DNA of 64,000 nucleotides from Dolomedes plantarius (lineage: Eukaryota; Arthropoda; Arachnida; Araneae; Dolomedidae). Position numbers and translations under genes: made by a program. Below are positions 11,660 to 25,408 of this stretch, in pieces (the stretch's first letter is position 1; the number at the start of each line of letters is the position of its first letter). The notes under the pieces are model-generated. The model was not told the DNA's origin, did no database searches, and saw only the letters and a program-made list of their open reading frames with translations. The DNA is taken from positions 56,567,159 to 56,631,158 of the forward strand of contig OU015500.1 of the NCBI GenBank assembly GCA_907164885.2. Reading direction: 5' to 3'.

Positions 11660-12545
11660 TTATAAATGCATTAATTGCATTTTCAAAATCAATCACACGC
11701 AAATAATACCAAAAAAGGAATAGGAGTAATACGTTTCAGTTATTGTGAGAACCCCATGCCAATAATCTAGATGTGTAATTCGTGTGACTAGCAGAAACTC
11801 AATTTTAAGCATTTTTGCTTTCCAATGAATGAATCCCAATGAATGATCCTTAAATTCTTTTTCCGAGTTTTTTATGATAAAAAGAGCGTAACAATTAGAA
11901 AACCACTTAAATAATTTCTGGAGTAAATGCAATTATAAATTTACTCAAAAAATCTATCTTAGAAATTTAAGTCCCATGTTTAAAAACCAAACCTATTAAT
12001 TTCAAGAAATGCCTAAACAAAAAAAAAGATGAAAAAGTAAACTACAAATGACCGAACTTAAGATAGATAAAATTTATTTTTTGTGAAAGTTAAAGAAATG
12101 CTTTTAAAACGATTTCTCTGGTAAGAACAACAGACAGTCTAATGAATAATTGCAGGAATAAATAATGAATGAGAACCACAATGTTTGCTAAGCCTTGTCA
12201 TGAAGAAAATCTTCATAATTACCCATCACTCTTCGCGAAGAATTATTGGAGGAGAATAAAAATAATCCCTTCTGAATGTTTGTTGTGGTGCATCCCGTTT
12301 ATTATTTGCATGTGGGATGGCAGGATTTAAAAGGAAGGGTTCTAAGATTATATAGGATTGTTGCTTTTTATAGATCGTTGTTTTCCTTAATTTCTATTTT
12401 CTTCAATGCTGAAAATTTTATTATAATATTAATGAAGAAATAATTTAAACTCTCTTATTAAATTACTCAACTTTAAACATTTTAATTACACTTAAAATTA
12501 AAAAAAATCACTTTGCATGATCTATTCCAGTAGAAGGGATATACT
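11660..12545 (+). repeat. Dispersed repeat family A, copy 2
   Basis: Same-orientation counterpart of 1590-2490. It has the same block order, ending at an AGAAGGGAT motif in both copies (12532 here, 2480 in copy 1). Non-coding. Here it is not followed by (TA)n, which suggests that the array next to copy 1 came with the GC-rich insertion. Confidence 0.8.
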
Positions 12546-14863
12546 CATATACATTTACATATTTGTTAGTATATATTACTTATGTCTCTAACTTGCCTAA
12601 AATTGGAGAGTACGCTGTTTTAGATTTTTTATCAGAGATTTTTTTTCAGAGATTGGATTGAAAAACATTGGGTTTTATAAGGCTTATTTTGTCGGTTGGA
12701 AAACGAGATTCATGTCATTATATGTGTCAGGATTTAAAAAAATTTCGTAAAAATTTTTATCATTCAAAAATTAAAAAAAACCTACTAACAAGTAAATTTT
12801 TTCTGAATTTCACAAACAAATGTGTGCTACTTGATCTTACCAAACCACTTTGTTCATCCACAAACGTAGCTCATGGGTAAAAACGATTACTACTCTCAAC
12901 TCAAGAAACCTTAATCAACAATTCATTTGGAGAAGCAGTGTTCATTTTTGAGGTTGTTTAAGTCAAAGCTTCCGTCACAAAAGGCCACTTCGATTTTCAT
13001 TGTATTTGTACATAATAGCAACTCTCTATTTTACAACTTCTTAATATGCATTTTTTAACGACAGCCTAAATAATTTGTACATGTGAGTGGTGTAGGATAA
13101 AAACTAGCAATCTTTAACACTGTTGTTTTTTCGATATAGAATAAAAATATGTATCTTATGTATTTTTGAAGATATAAATTTGAAATCCCCTTTAGAAAAT
13201 GTCCTACATTATTTTTCATTGGTAGACCATAATGCCAGACTTTTCGTTTTCAACTGATTCACATACTATAAATCCTAAACTGAATTTCGAAAAAAAATAT
13301 CGAGATTTATAGTTTTGATCCTACACCCCTCAAATGCTTATAAACAGATTTTTTTTCCAATTAATGTGAAGATTGATGAAGTGAAACTGAATATTCTGAT
13401 CTTTATTAATGTCTGCAACTGAGTTTGGTTTCTAATTAGTCCCTAGTCCGAAAGATTTTACTTTTATGTAATTCGATATGCAACATTATTCTAGACGCAT
13501 GGCAACAAAAATACTCTCAGTACCACTTTAAAATATATTTGAAATCTCCATTTAAATATGAAATATTTTCGACGAGACATTTCAAAGTATAAAATGACTT
13601 TTCTCTCCCCAGAAGGGTTTAAATAAGATTTATGACTTTTTGTTTCGATTCAAATATTGCATCAATCAAAATCCGTGTGCGGTATTTGATTGATACAATG
13701 TTTAGTTTGTATCAAACAAAATGAGAAGGTTTTCATATTTGTAAAATATATATCGTGATTAAATTCCTTGGGAAGTATTGAAAAGTGAAATTTATCATGA
13801 CATTGTGTCCCTCCGATACATAAATGCATATAAAATAGGAGATGAAAAATCCCATGAATGCACTCACAAAATATATTGGATCGAGATGACAGAATTTTCA
13901 CGGAAAGTTTCTGAAAGTCTTTGATATATCAAGTGCCCTTTTCATTCTTTGGTTTTGGTATTGCAATATATTCACGCCAGAGAAAATTGAATCGATAATG
14001 TTTTCTTGTGTGATTCTCATATAAAGGTACAGAAAGAAAACAGAAAAAAAAATCATATGAAATTCAAGAAACTTCTTTCATCAAATGCAAAGATTCTCGC
14101 GAAATATTAAAGAGAGAAAAAAAGGTTGCATGTATTACCATCACCAGTTCATAAAATTTTTATTTAAATAAATTTATTTCTACTCTTGAGTACTCGTATT
14201 TTTCCGATGATATTATTGCATTTTTTTTTCTTTCTTTTGCCGTGTTTGAAACTCTGTGAAGCATTTGATGATTTCATTTCTGGATATTTTGAAATTTAAC
14301 ATTGGCCCGATTTAAATTTAATGAGATTGTCTTTTTTCTCAAGTAATAATTTCCATTTAAAATTTTCAGATATACAGTTCTGCAAATTTCCAATTTCAGT
14401 GTTCGGAGAACTTTTCAATTGAATCGTAATTCTTTTGTAGCTAATCCATTTCAAGTAGGTAGTTGTTTTCAAAGAACGTAAACAAAAATAAATGGATTTA
14501 AATAAGACCATGTAATATTTCTGTGATTGATTTCCTACTATATATTTATTAAACATCTTAATTTTTATTTCATAGGATTTATCTAAATATAATCCCCGTG
14601 AATAATCTATGTTATTAGAAATCCCAAAAATACTTTGAGAAAATGTAACATAACATACTAATATAAAAGATTGTCTTTTAAATCCTACAGACTTGTCATT
14701 TTTTACACTTTATGTGAGATTTGCTTCTTGTGAAGTACATGGCAATAGGGAATTTCTTACTTACTATTAAGATGAACTATTTAGATGAAGGATTATCAAC
14801 TTGGGGTGGTGCAAATTCGACCCCTTTGAGGGAAGTTTAGTGTTCCAGAGGTGGGGGGGGGAG
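12546..14863. other. AT-rich non-coding stretch, nothing recognised
   Basis: Several short open frames (for example 12668-12880 plus, 13662-13901 minus, 14296-14556 minus) have no motif and AT-driven composition. A G-run lies at 14852-14861. No RNA gene seen. Confidence 0.4.
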
Positions 14864-15190
14864 TTGGGACACTATTCAGAAAAGTGTAATGTTTTTAAAA
14901 ATTATTCACAATTTATAAAATTGTAGATTGTTTTTATTTTAATCTACGACATTAAATAAAATGTGTTTATTGTCATAGATTAAAGTAAATTCTTTTAAAT
15001 ACAGCATTATTTTCATTTGAAAAACTAAATTATTATTTTTTTCTATTACATTTAAATTTGTAAATCTCTGCTGTAAAAAATCCAATTAACTATATAAATA
15101 ATAATATAGAAGAAAAGAAAATATTTTCGATAATACATGCATACTATTTGTAATGCAACTTTTGAGTTATACTCGTTCGAAGGGGTAATG
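14864..15190 (+). repeat. Dispersed repeat family C, copy 1
   Basis: Begins TTGGGACACTATTCAGAAAA and aligns in the same orientation with 17105-17437, roughly 85% by eye. Shares CAATTTATAAAATTGTAGAT, CTACGACATTAAATAA and TACAGCATTATTTTCATTTG. Internal palindromes (AATTTATAAAATT; AATCTACGACATT...) are noticeable. No coding potential. Confidence 0.85.
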
Positions 15191-15599
15191 GTATTATGAA
15201 CCATGGTGAGAGGAGGGAATGACGCAAAATGGGTTAGGAATCACATTTAGACTTTAAATAAAAAAAGTACTCTGAGAAACTACTCTGAAAAAGAGAAAAT
15301 AAAAAAGTTCAAAAGTTGTCCAATATACCTTGATTTAAAATACAATCTCAACAAATATTTAAAAAAAAATTAATATTAAAATATATGTTTTATAACACTG
15401 GATAAAAGGCTTTCGAAACTGTTTTGGAGATTAGTCTTCTAGTTTTACAATTTTACATAATTACAAAATAAACAAAACAATGAAAAGCTATAGGAAACTA
15501 TCTAAATATGTAGACTAAACGTGACACAGTACCTGCAAAGTTCAAAATGCATAAATTTGTAAGGGAATTGAGTATAAAACAAAAGTGTTAAACAGTCAG

Positions 15600-15780
15600 A
15601 AGGTTTGGTTTTGAACGATACAGTCAACTTTTGCCACACGAGGGATAATCAGATCGGGACCTACTGCTTAAAGCCGATTCCAAACGGCTACAAACGTCCA
15701 TGCTAAGTGTGGGATTCGAACCCACAGACTTTGGTATTGAATGCCAGCACCCTAGCCATTCAGTCATCATCCAGCTAAAA
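15600..15780 (-). mobile_element. tRNA-derived SINE-like unit
   Basis: On the minus strand a tRNA-like head contains a box A-type TGGCTAGGGTGCTGG and a box B-type GGTTCGAATCC, correctly spaced for an internal RNA polymerase III promoter. The acceptor ends do not pair, so it is not a tRNA gene. A tail of about 90 bp follows (15600-15690), including GTAGCCGTTTGGAATCGGC. Boundaries approximate; no clear target duplication. Confidence 0.6.
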
Positions 15781-16000
15781 TGTTAAAAGGAAAAGAAGCT
15801 TTGGAGTTTAATTTAAGTGAACATATTGTACTTCACAAAAACATCGTCATTTTCATTTTCTCTAGAAATTGCACTAAATTGTGAAACCCCGAGTAAACAG
15901 ACTAGATTTTTTTTAAATACATCGTCTGCATGAAGAAAAAATTTCCCCGTAATTATAATTTTTTTTAACAAAATCTAATATTGATAATAAAAGATATCCT

Positions 16001-16580
16001 AAAAAGTTTGAGATATTACTAACTCTAATAATTACTTAGCTTTAAGAGAGATTTGAACATAACCAAACCGTCTGGGGTTTGATTTTTTTTAAATGAGAGT
16101 TCATGATGATTTTAATTTTTCTTTTAATTTGGAAAAATTGTGAGGACATTAATTGGATTTTTGGCTTTTAACACTTATGAGACTGTTTCCTTGAGTAGAC
16201 CATGACCTTATCACTGATAATGGTGAGAATGACGTAATATAAAAAATATCTACTAAAACATTCCTTATCAGAAACATTTTTTTCATGTTTAAAAAGTTTG
16301 AGATATTACTAACTCTAATAATTACTTAGCTTTAAGAGAGATTTGAACATAACTGAACCGTCTGGGGTTTGATTTTTTTTAAATGAGAGTTCATGATGAC
16401 TTTAATTTTCCTTTTAATTTGGAAAAATTGTGAGGACATTAATGGGATTTTTGACTTTTAACACTTATGAGACTGTTTCCATGAGCAAACAATGACCTTA
16501 TCACTGATAATGGTGAGAATGGCGTAATATAAAAAATATCTACTAAAACATTCCTTATCAGAAACATTTTTTTCATGTTT
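16001..16580 (+). repeat. 290-bp tandem duplication
   Basis: Two head-to-tail units (16001-16290 and 16291-16580), both starting AAAAAGTTTGAGATATTACT, nearly identical with only a handful of substitutions. A recent local duplication without coding content. Confidence 0.95.
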
Positions 16581-17104
16581 TATTCTGAACAGTAAGAAAA
16601 AGCGGAGATTAACACGATTATTCCTTCATTTTAGTATTCACTTTAATTATATTTTTTTCTTCTTAAAATTAGAGTGAATAATTATTTTTATCTTTGCAAA
16701 TATTGTCTATGAATAAAGCAAAATCCTCGAAATGCTACACATTACATGGGATTTTTAAAAAGCTATGTATAATCTAGAACAGGAAAAATTAAACAAGGTA
16801 ATTTAAAGGGAGATTCCTCCTTTTGAACATATAAATCCGTTCGTCAGAAATCAAAGTTTGTTGATATTACGTCATGACATTACGCTAGTAATTTTAAATA
16901 TATGTGATGACACTCATGAAAAGCTAGCTTAAGTCGAAAACGTAAATTTCATAGGTGAGCGCTTGATGAAGGCTTTCAGGTCTGAACGCCAGCTTATTCT
17001 ACTAACACGTAGCAGCATGTATAGAAAAGATTAGCCTTCTACTATTTAGAGTTGGCTGTGTGAAGCCGATATTGTCGAAATATAATTATATGATCAAAAT
17101 ACGA

Positions 17105-17437
17105 TTGGGACACTATTCAGAAAAGTGTAATTTTTTTTAAAAAATAATTCACAATTTATAAAATTGTAGATTAATTTTATTTTTATCTACGACATTAAAT
17201 AACATGTATTTAATGTCACAGATTAAAATGAATTCTTTTAAATACAGCATTATTTTCATTTGAAAATTAAATTATTAATTTATTTTTTCTATTACTTTTA
17301 AATTTACAAAATTCTGCTGTAAAAAACAATCCAGTTAATTTATATAAATACTAATATAGAAAAAGTAGAGTCTTTTCAATATTATATGCATATTATTTGG
17401 AATGCACCTTTTTTTGTTATACAGTCCTTTGAAGGTA
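17105..17437 (+). repeat. Dispersed repeat family C, copy 2
   Basis: Direct-orientation counterpart of 14864-15190, 2.24 kb downstream. The two copies bracket the SINE and the tandem duplication, so the interval could represent a duplicated or composite unit. Confidence 0.85.
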
Positions 17438-17630
17438 ATGATTAAAGACTGTATAGCTTGTATATTCAAATTATAATCATACTCAAAACTATGATTTTTT
17501 TATTATATTTTTTAAGCATAGTATCCCCTTCTCCTTTCCCAATATACCGAGCTGATTTTTATAAAAATAATCCCCAAAGTCTGCTGAACAAGATGCCCCA
17601 AGAAGCTAGAAATCGATTTTTCCTACTTAA

Positions 17631-18219
17631 CCCTTCAGCGGGCGCGTCAATTTTCGAAACACCAGCAGGTGCACGTTGCATAAAATGCAACGTCTCTTTC
17701 AACCTTGGTAATTCCTTTTGTAATAAACTTTTTTTTTTCAAATTGAAAATAATAATTCTGCATTTTATATCAAGAGATAAAATGTTGTTAATATTGAGAT
17801 ATATTTATAATTAAAGGCCAAAGAATGCAGATACAATCGCCTTCTTTCAAAACTGTCCGGTTTAATGCATCTAAAGACAACTTGCGAATCGATTCCTATT
17901 ATGTTCAAAAACCTAAAAATCAATGAGATTGTCCATCTTTGTGATATGCGGGATACCGTGTAATAGCTACACATTTGTTCTACTGCATAAACTCCCGCTT
18001 TTATCTCATTGTAATCCAGTATATTCGATAGTTTACCACGGTTAAATCACAACTAACAATGAATGGAAAGGAATGCAAGGGTCAGAAAATCATACCCGCA
18101 TTAGAAAGGATGTACCTATAAATAGAAACTGCTTAGAACATTCAAGCCTTGCATATAAAAACAAACCATTTAAATTACGAAAATTTTGCACTCTGTACAC
18201 GGACGTGCTCGCTGAAGGG
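17631..18219. mobile_element. piggyBac-type MITE
   Basis: 589 bp with ends CCCTTCAGCGGGCGCGTC and the near-complement GACGTGCTCGCTGAAGGG, flanked precisely by TTAA (17627-17630, 18220-18223). TTAA duplication plus CCC...GGG ends are diagnostic of piggyBac. A perfect subterminal hairpin, ACGTTGCAT/ATGCAACGT with an AAA loop (17673-17693), lies 42 bp inside the left end. The short open frames inside are not transposase, so the element is non-autonomous. Confidence 0.9.
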
Positions 18220-18223
18220 TTAA

Positions 18224-20639
18224 GGTGCCTTTACCTGGGATACATCACATATTCATAATATTTTGAATTTATTATGAATATGCAGAAAACATGTTAAATT
18301 TATATTTTCAAAAAATATTCTAATAAAACATAAGCAATTGTAATCTAGTCTTCTTAACGTTCAATTTCTTAAAATAAAGAGAAACACAATAACTAATTTT
18401 TTTTTCAGTTTTGCGCAGACACAGATCAACATAGGATAAATTCAAGCATTATGGATAGCATTTATTGAATTTATATGCTTTCCCCAACCGGCAAAACGCA
18501 TTGTGGAGAGTTTTCTTTCCGTGTAAGCACATTTTAATTTCTCTCTCAATTTATTCAAGTATAATATCTTGTAAAGAAAAGTTAGAATTTCAATTTTAAG
18601 TGTGAAAGCGAGGAGATAAAAGAAAGAAAATAAGAAAATGTTCGAATACCTTTTTCTGTACTCTCTTCTGCGAAATTACTTTCTCATGCAAAGCACCCGA
18701 AATCATTTTACATTCAGAAAATAAATCAAAATAGCGGCTTAAGAATAATTCTGCGTTTAGAATGTTGAAACATTCTTTCCTGATGGGAATCGATAAAACT
18801 TTCTGGGAAAGCAAGTTTTACATTTGTATAGGAAATAAATTTTACCGTGACAAATGTGCTTGCAATTCTCTCTAATTCTGTATCACGTTTATGTATCTTA
18901 AATACATTTGCTTTTCATTATACATCGGTTGAAGTAAATCAGATATTTAATACAATTTGGATTACATTCCCTTATGAAAACTTGATGGGAAATATAAAAA
19001 AAATTATCTTCTAAATTGTTAAAATTATTTTCTATTCTATAAAACGCAAGTTTTCATGAATAAAGGTACAATTCTGACTCATTAAAAATGTTTGTAAAGA
19101 AAATTGTATTTCTTGATATTTTTGCGCATATGTAATAAATAATTAGTGAATGCTCAGCCTTTTACTTAAAAAAAATAAATTACTAGTTAAATAATAATCA
19201 GGTTATTTATCTTCATAATTGATTTGTGAATGATTTAAGTTTCCTAAAATATAAAAATAATGTAGAAATGTTACTAACGACTTGTGAGTGCAAAGTACAT
19301 AATTTTATGTAGCCTAAATTTAACATAAAAATTGATCAGTGAAAATTACTCCAACTCAATATATCAAATCCTCACACTGCAGATTCTTATTTATAGCTTC
19401 CTCCTTTCGAGTTTTTTTTTTTTTTACCAAACCCTAAAAGTTATCAGATAAAACAGGAATTTCTGATGAAATCTTCTCCATTTTTTAAAGCAAATTATGT
19501 ATCGAGAATAGATTTTATCCCGCAATTGCTAGCGATTGCCTAAAATAAGTCGGTACGTGGGGTTACAAATATGTATAAAACAAATCTTAAAATATTCGGT
19601 CCTAACTCCAAACGTAACTACTATTCCAATACATTTATGGATCATTTGTAACCCCTGGAAATTGTAGAGTCTTCAATAAAAATGTGTCGAAACCCCTTGA
19701 TTGCCGAAATTTTCTTAAAATAAATTTGCCTTAAAATGTACGTTACTTCAAAAGCTGGGGGTTAAAATACTTCCTGAAATTTCCAGAGGTGACAGGTCAA
19801 ACAGGAAAAGGTCCAAGGTGAGGATTAACGCTTTTATTTTAATTAAAAAAATTCTGAAGAACATTTCGGTCAAGGAGTAAGGCAAACAATCGGAAGGAGA
19901 GATGAAGATGAACTCTTTTACTCCAGCAAAAAGGATCTTAATGCAAAGACAGGATTCTCCATATTAGATAACTTCAAGCACCAAATCAGGTACTGAAATA
20001 ATCTAAAATCAAAATAATAATCGCAAAAATCCTATATACTGAAAGCAGATAACTGAAAAATCCATCTCACACACTCTCTGTTAGGCAAGCTATAAAGATG
20101 GGGACAATTTCAGTTGTGTATAAATGGATAATTATTGGTTCCTTTAAATGTATTTTCTTCGTTAATTTATGATTCCTTAAATAACAATGCAAAACATATG
20201 GTACGTAATGGAATTTACAAGGGCTAAATAATACTTTTTAGTTCATAATTTGGGGAAAAATATATTTTAAAGGCAATTAGATCTGCAGACAATTTCTCTT
20301 TTATACACCACTTACAGATGTAAATTGACAGTACTTACTTACGACAGTATCTTTCTATTAACTGACCAAATGAACCCGGGAAATAAAATACTATCAAACC
20401 ATTACCTTTGCTGCATTCTACTTTTGTGCATTAAACAAAGAGGATTTTTTTTGTTTTTTGTTTTGAGATCTTTTTTACTAATCCAGTTCAGCTTTTTGTA
20501 GGAACTTTATCTGGTAAACGTTCATCACCGTTGTACTTTCTTATGATGCAGTGTTCACAGAGATGCAAAGAAAGACAAGGTTTCTTTTATAACGAAAAAA
20601 GTTTTTTTTTATGCCAGAATATTTACATTTGTCACCAAT
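18224..20639. other. AT-rich non-coding stretch, nothing recognised
   Basis: No motif-bearing open frames, terminal repeats or RNA genes seen; a T-run lies at about 19414-19427. Confidence 0.4.
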
Positions 20640-21141
20640 AGGTGTCTCTGTAGTAGTCCCGGATCTGCTGTCAATCTCTATTTACACACATTAGACGGCC
20701 GGATCTTTTTCTGCCACATGCGAGCGTTATGAAGCGGTTCAGCATCATTCCCTCCTTGCAAGAGAGAAAGCGTTCTATAGTGCAACATTCAAGCAGGACG
20801 GAGGCCTTCCGCACATCACAGTGCTGCCCAGCACCTGTTGCGATTGAAATTTCGTGATGACCCTCTCCTCAATAGCCCTTTCCCCCACTAATGGCCACCA
20901 ACTTCTCCAGATATTACACCTTGTGAGTTTTCATTATGGAATTCATAGAAGTCCCATGCATACACAGATTGGCCTATGTAATTTTCCATGTTCAAAGATG
21001 ATATTTGCCATCATGGGACAGGAAGTACAGCTGAAATCGTCTGCGAAGCTGTACAGAGCATCGCGGCATGTCAACGTTTCATGAATGACCGCCGTCACAT
21101 TAAACATAACTGCGTTTCGAAATATGGTGCATAACTTTATA
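20640..21141 (+). pseudogene. Mariner-like transposase C-terminal relic
   Basis: Plus-strand remnant of an IS630/Tc1/mariner transposase. One frame gives FKQDGGLPHIT (second Asp motif) at about 20787. After a one-base shift the next frame gives QHLLRLKFRDD, then WPPTSPDITPCEFSLWN (third acidic motif, Glu here) and KSHAYTD. It finishes with AVQSIAACQRFMNDRRHIKH at about 21050-21110. Several stops interrupt it. The spacing from QDG to the third acidic residue is about 41. No N-terminal DNA-binding part, terminal repeats or TA flanks were found, so this is a truncated fossil. Confidence 0.7.
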
Positions 21142-23179
21142 AACTGCAGACATATAAACTACAGACACCTTTCGATTACAAATGTAACTATTCTTGCAAT
21201 AACATTTTCCGTTATTAAAAAAATCGCATGTCCTTTGTGCATTTGTGTGAAAACCGCATCTTGTTACTGTCTATATTTTTCGAAGTTATTGACCCTTTTC
21301 TGTTGCTTTTGGAACACCATTTCTATTTTGAGCCGTTTCTGTGTTAAAAAAGAGGTAAATATTAAAAAAGATAGTGAAGAGTCATATAAAAACTGAAAAA
21401 GTTAGTTAAAAGAGAAATCTACGAATGCATACATGCAAAAAATTACGGTCAGCATCAGATGTGAAAACATAATGCCCATTTCAAAACGACAACATGTATT
21501 CTAAACATGATCTTAATTTCTGATCAGTGAAGCCACTTGCAAGTTGCTGACGTGCCAGACATACAAGATGTATTTTGTAGTATCATTCCATCTTCGGTCT
21601 CGAATTTGCATAACAAGTTCGTTTCTCATGCCAGATTTATAATTTTTCTTCTTACGTTTGTAGAAAGGAACGGAAGAAAGTTACTAACGGATTCTCATCA
21701 CATCCCTGAGTTTTGTATGAATCTGCTCTTTATGGATTCATGAGCCAGAAAAAATAAATTGTTCCAGATTTAGTTTGCGACTTTGACAGTTTTGAAAAAA
21801 AAACAGTTTTGAAATAAATAGGATAATTATACAAAGCAACCATCTAACGGAAATTAATCATTTCAAATGAATAAAATAATATAAATGTCTATAAAATTAT
21901 AAAAATTTTCAAGCAAACTTGAAAAAGAAATATTACATGCATTTATTGTGTCTCTAAAGCGATCTGCTTAAACTATCAAAATAATACTACAGGAAATATT
22001 TAAAACTGCAATGCCATCTAATTTTCCAAAACTCAAATTTAATGAACATAGAAATTTCAAAGTGCACCATTCAAAGTGTCATCTACATTTTGATGAAAGA
22101 ATTTAAAAAACAACGTTCTATCCCAACTTCAACATAACTTGTCTTAACAAAAATGCACATTTTAGTAAATTTTTGTGAATTTGTTTTTTTTCTTCGTCTA
22201 TACTAATTTTTTAGATCTCTTTTTTCATCTCACAAAAAATAAGAACTGTTGTTTTCCCTATGTTCCACAAATTATTATTTCTAGAGTTTCTACGCTAGTA
22301 TGTTTTATGCCAATTTACCATATGTATTGGCGTATTTTTGTAGAAAAAAAGCAATATTATAGCTACTACAATTCAAAATGTTATGTCAATTTGAGTTGGT
22401 AAAAAATGGACGATTTACAGACCGCTTTTCTGATCCCACTTCTTAAGTGTTTCATTTTGCATGCCTGTTGTAATGGGTTAATGCGTTCTTAATGAGGCAT
22501 TCGAATATAACAATCATATAACGTATCACTGCGCTTTTCACTAAATTTGCTATTTGTTTGACATTTTATGGATTATTGAAACTATTCCTAATGCAGTTTT
22601 GTTAGTTATAAATATGTCAAAGGAAGGTGTTTGTTAGAAAAGTAAAGTTGAAGGGAAGTTTCTTATGAGAGGACTGCCAGTATCAGTATGTAAATATTGT
22701 GCATAATAAGCATTGTTAAGCTTTACGTAATATAACGTATTATATTATTATAAAGGATAACATTGAGATGCTCGAAACGACCGGAACCTACAAAAAATAA
22801 TCCTTAAGGTATATCCTAAATGGTTTCAGTTTTGTACTTAAAAACTTGGGTTATCAAAATAATGTATACAGTGCTTATGAAACTACCGTACAATGTCGGT
22901 GCCATGTGCTCATATAGGTAAATAATAGGGTGAAGCACTAGTACCAGATATCACGCAGTAGTAGTACATTCAATGGATAATTATCTCTTGTGGAATTAAT
23001 GGGCAAAATATTGGATCTGAGGGGCATACAGATAGGAATGATACTTCCCGCTAAGATTGAGACAGCTTGTTTAACTAAAACGGTAGGTATTGAAAGGTGT
23101 ATCATGAGGCAGAGTATCAAAGTTCACGACATGGAACAGAAATGAAAAAGTTTTGCTTCTGGAGGGAAAATGTTTGGCA
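21142..23179. other. AT-rich non-coding stretch, nothing recognised
   Basis: Short open frames at 21537-21743, 22175-22402 and 22938-23120 lack motifs. Confidence 0.4.
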
Positions 23180-24830
23180 GTCTCACGAAGAAGTCAGCGA
23201 TGGAGAGGGAGAACTTGATTAGGATTTAAGAAGAAATCATAAAACTACAGAACAACAAAGTACGTCTCTAGTAAATACGAATTGAAATAGTCCAAATGGT
23301 TCTGTAATGGACATATCTCAAGAGTAGGGATATGTAACTTCGCATAAAAACATAGAAATTTAGCAACAAAAAATATAATATATAAAATTTCGCATTTATT
23401 TGCAAAAAGATATATAAATTCAAAATTTTCCTGTTTATTAAAAGAAATTATAATTTTACTTACTTGGATGGGTAAGTATCAAAATTCTTAGTTAAAAGCT
23501 AACATTGTAGAAGTCTCCACATTCTCTTCCTTAAGTCTTTGCTTTCTGTTATTAATTACTATGTTGTACATACTAAAATATCTCAGCATCTACTCTGTTA
23601 AGGGAACTATGGAGGCTTTGCATAGCTGCGTTTGCAAAGTTAAGGTAGCAGCATTTCGTTGCAGTTAAAATCTGTACAACATCAACAGGAGTCTCTTGGT
23701 TGTCTACTGTATGTAGCTGAAATACCCTTTACTGGCTCTCAAGAGATGTTCTAAAATCTACTAAATTGCTCCCCAAACCTTTTTACAGTTAGATTTTTAG
23801 GTTCAACTCTGTAACGAACAAACTGCCCAGGTGAAATTTGGTGCAAATCCGAAGGAGAGATTTCTCAGTCTGCAGGATTTCTCAGCGGATGGTCTTAGTT
23901 AAGTAATGTTAATAAATTATTACTATTATTACCTAATGTCGCTTAAAAAGCCGTTCATCGCCGAATTTTCGCCGAAAAGTAGTAAAGAAATCATTTTCCC
24001 ATTTATTTGCTCATATCGGCAAATTTCTCATTTATTCGTATCGATTTCGTAAATAAGAAAATCACGTATCCCTACTCAAGAGCCGTACAAAGTTGATATT
24101 TAGGATCGTGCAACATACCAAAAAACCGATCATAATTAGCGTCAGTACAAGAAAATTTGTAAGGTAATGCTATGGACATAAAACCATGATACCAGATCAT
24201 TAGAAATGAGTTATCTGTGTGGAAAAATCGAGATTTGTGTTAGAATACTACGTACGTAAAAATGACCTAAAAATACTGTCACGACTGCTTAGTGTCCACT
24301 ATTAAGCATGGCGGTGGCTTTATGTTGTGTGGAATGATATCTTTAGCATTCCCTTCAACTGTTAATTGCATTTCAATGTTATGCGTAAATATATTCCTCA
24401 TTTGACATTCTCCGAGATCCCCAGTTGTCCATTAGAGTCCTGAGAGACTGTATGACTACGAAACCTTTCTTCGGACCACATTCATGCTCTGCATATAGGA
24501 AAATATATAGCCAGTCGTTTTGGTTCGAGTTCTACACAAGTTTAAATATATAACAAAGACATCCTCCAAATAACTTTAAAGCGTCATACTGATATCGTGC
24601 TACGGGGGGAGGTCAATTTTAAATTATTTTGGAAAGTGAATACTACGTAATTCGTAATCATCCTTCGGGGATAGGTGGACATATCTCCAATACCTTACAC
24701 TAGATTTAAGAAAAAACGAAAATATACTGAAAAGAACCAAATTGGTTTTAGGCGTTTCAAAACCGATCATGGAATAGCCAGGATTATTCCGAGTAAATCA
24801 AACCATTCACCACTTTCGACAAACTGCTCA
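23180..24830 (+). pseudogene. Tc1-type transposase relic, interrupted by a hAT MITE
   Basis: Highly decayed plus-strand Tc1 transposase. Before the insertion a linker resembling GRPRKTT is readable as NHKTTEQQ (about 23236). After it, SRTKLIFRIVQHTKKPI spans the repaired junction. VWKNRD (24219) and the family motif IKHGGGFMLCGMIS (24301) follow. Beyond about 24420 only vague similarity remains, and the QDN and PDLN motifs are not clear. Many stops and shifts. Terminal inverted repeats were not located, so the outer limits are approximate. Confidence 0.6.
23325..24074. mobile_element. hAT-type non-autonomous element with 8-bp TSD
   Basis: 750 bp beginning TAGGGATATGTAACTT and ending with the complement of TAGGGATACGTGATTT, flanked by the perfect 8-bp direct repeat CTCAAGAG (23317-23324, 24075-24082). 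The 8-bp duplication and TAGGG ends fit the hAT superfamily. Inside, a minus-strand stretch near 23500-23570 reads INNRKQRLKEENVETSTML, loosely like the C-terminal end of hAT transposases. This suggests an internally deleted derivative of a coding element. It sits within the Tc1 relic and is therefore younger. Confidence 0.9.
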
Positions 24831-25405
24831 GCTTAAAGTAAGTTATTGGAGATATTTCGGATAAGAGTGATCTTATTCTGTGCTCTTGGTGTCCAATAGA
24901 AACAAATATTTAAATATATATTAACAATTATATTCTTAATTTTATAAACGTCCGTAATGAGATTATATGTAGATTTCAAGAAAAGACGAACTTTCGACAC
25001 ATTTCGAAGCTGCACTTAATTACCGAATGCTTAAGGAGCTAAATTGTCTAACTGTAGCTTTTTGTGGGGGATTAGAGAAAAACTGTATATAAAATAAAGA
25101 ACGTCCTCTATAATATTTTTTGACATCTATATCGCAATAGTGGTGCGGTGGTCCGATTTCGAACAATTTCGAACCTTCGACGAATTCGTTTCATGAAATT
25201 TTTGAAGTGCCTTCCGAGATAAATGCGCATAGGCGTGAGTTTGTAGCTCACAACGTGGTATAAACATAGGAAAATTTTTCTACTCCCGATTTTATTTTTC
25301 TTTTTAGACTACTTAGAATGTAAAATTTATTATCTATTGCGTATGAATTATTTCTCGTATCCTTTAATTATCTTGAATATTGAAACTTTATATAAAAATC
25401 ATTTG

Positions 25406-25408
<3 letters not shown>

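Noticed and set aside
15690..15776. tRNA gene
   Set aside because: Box A and box B are present but the acceptor ends do not pair; a SINE head fits better.
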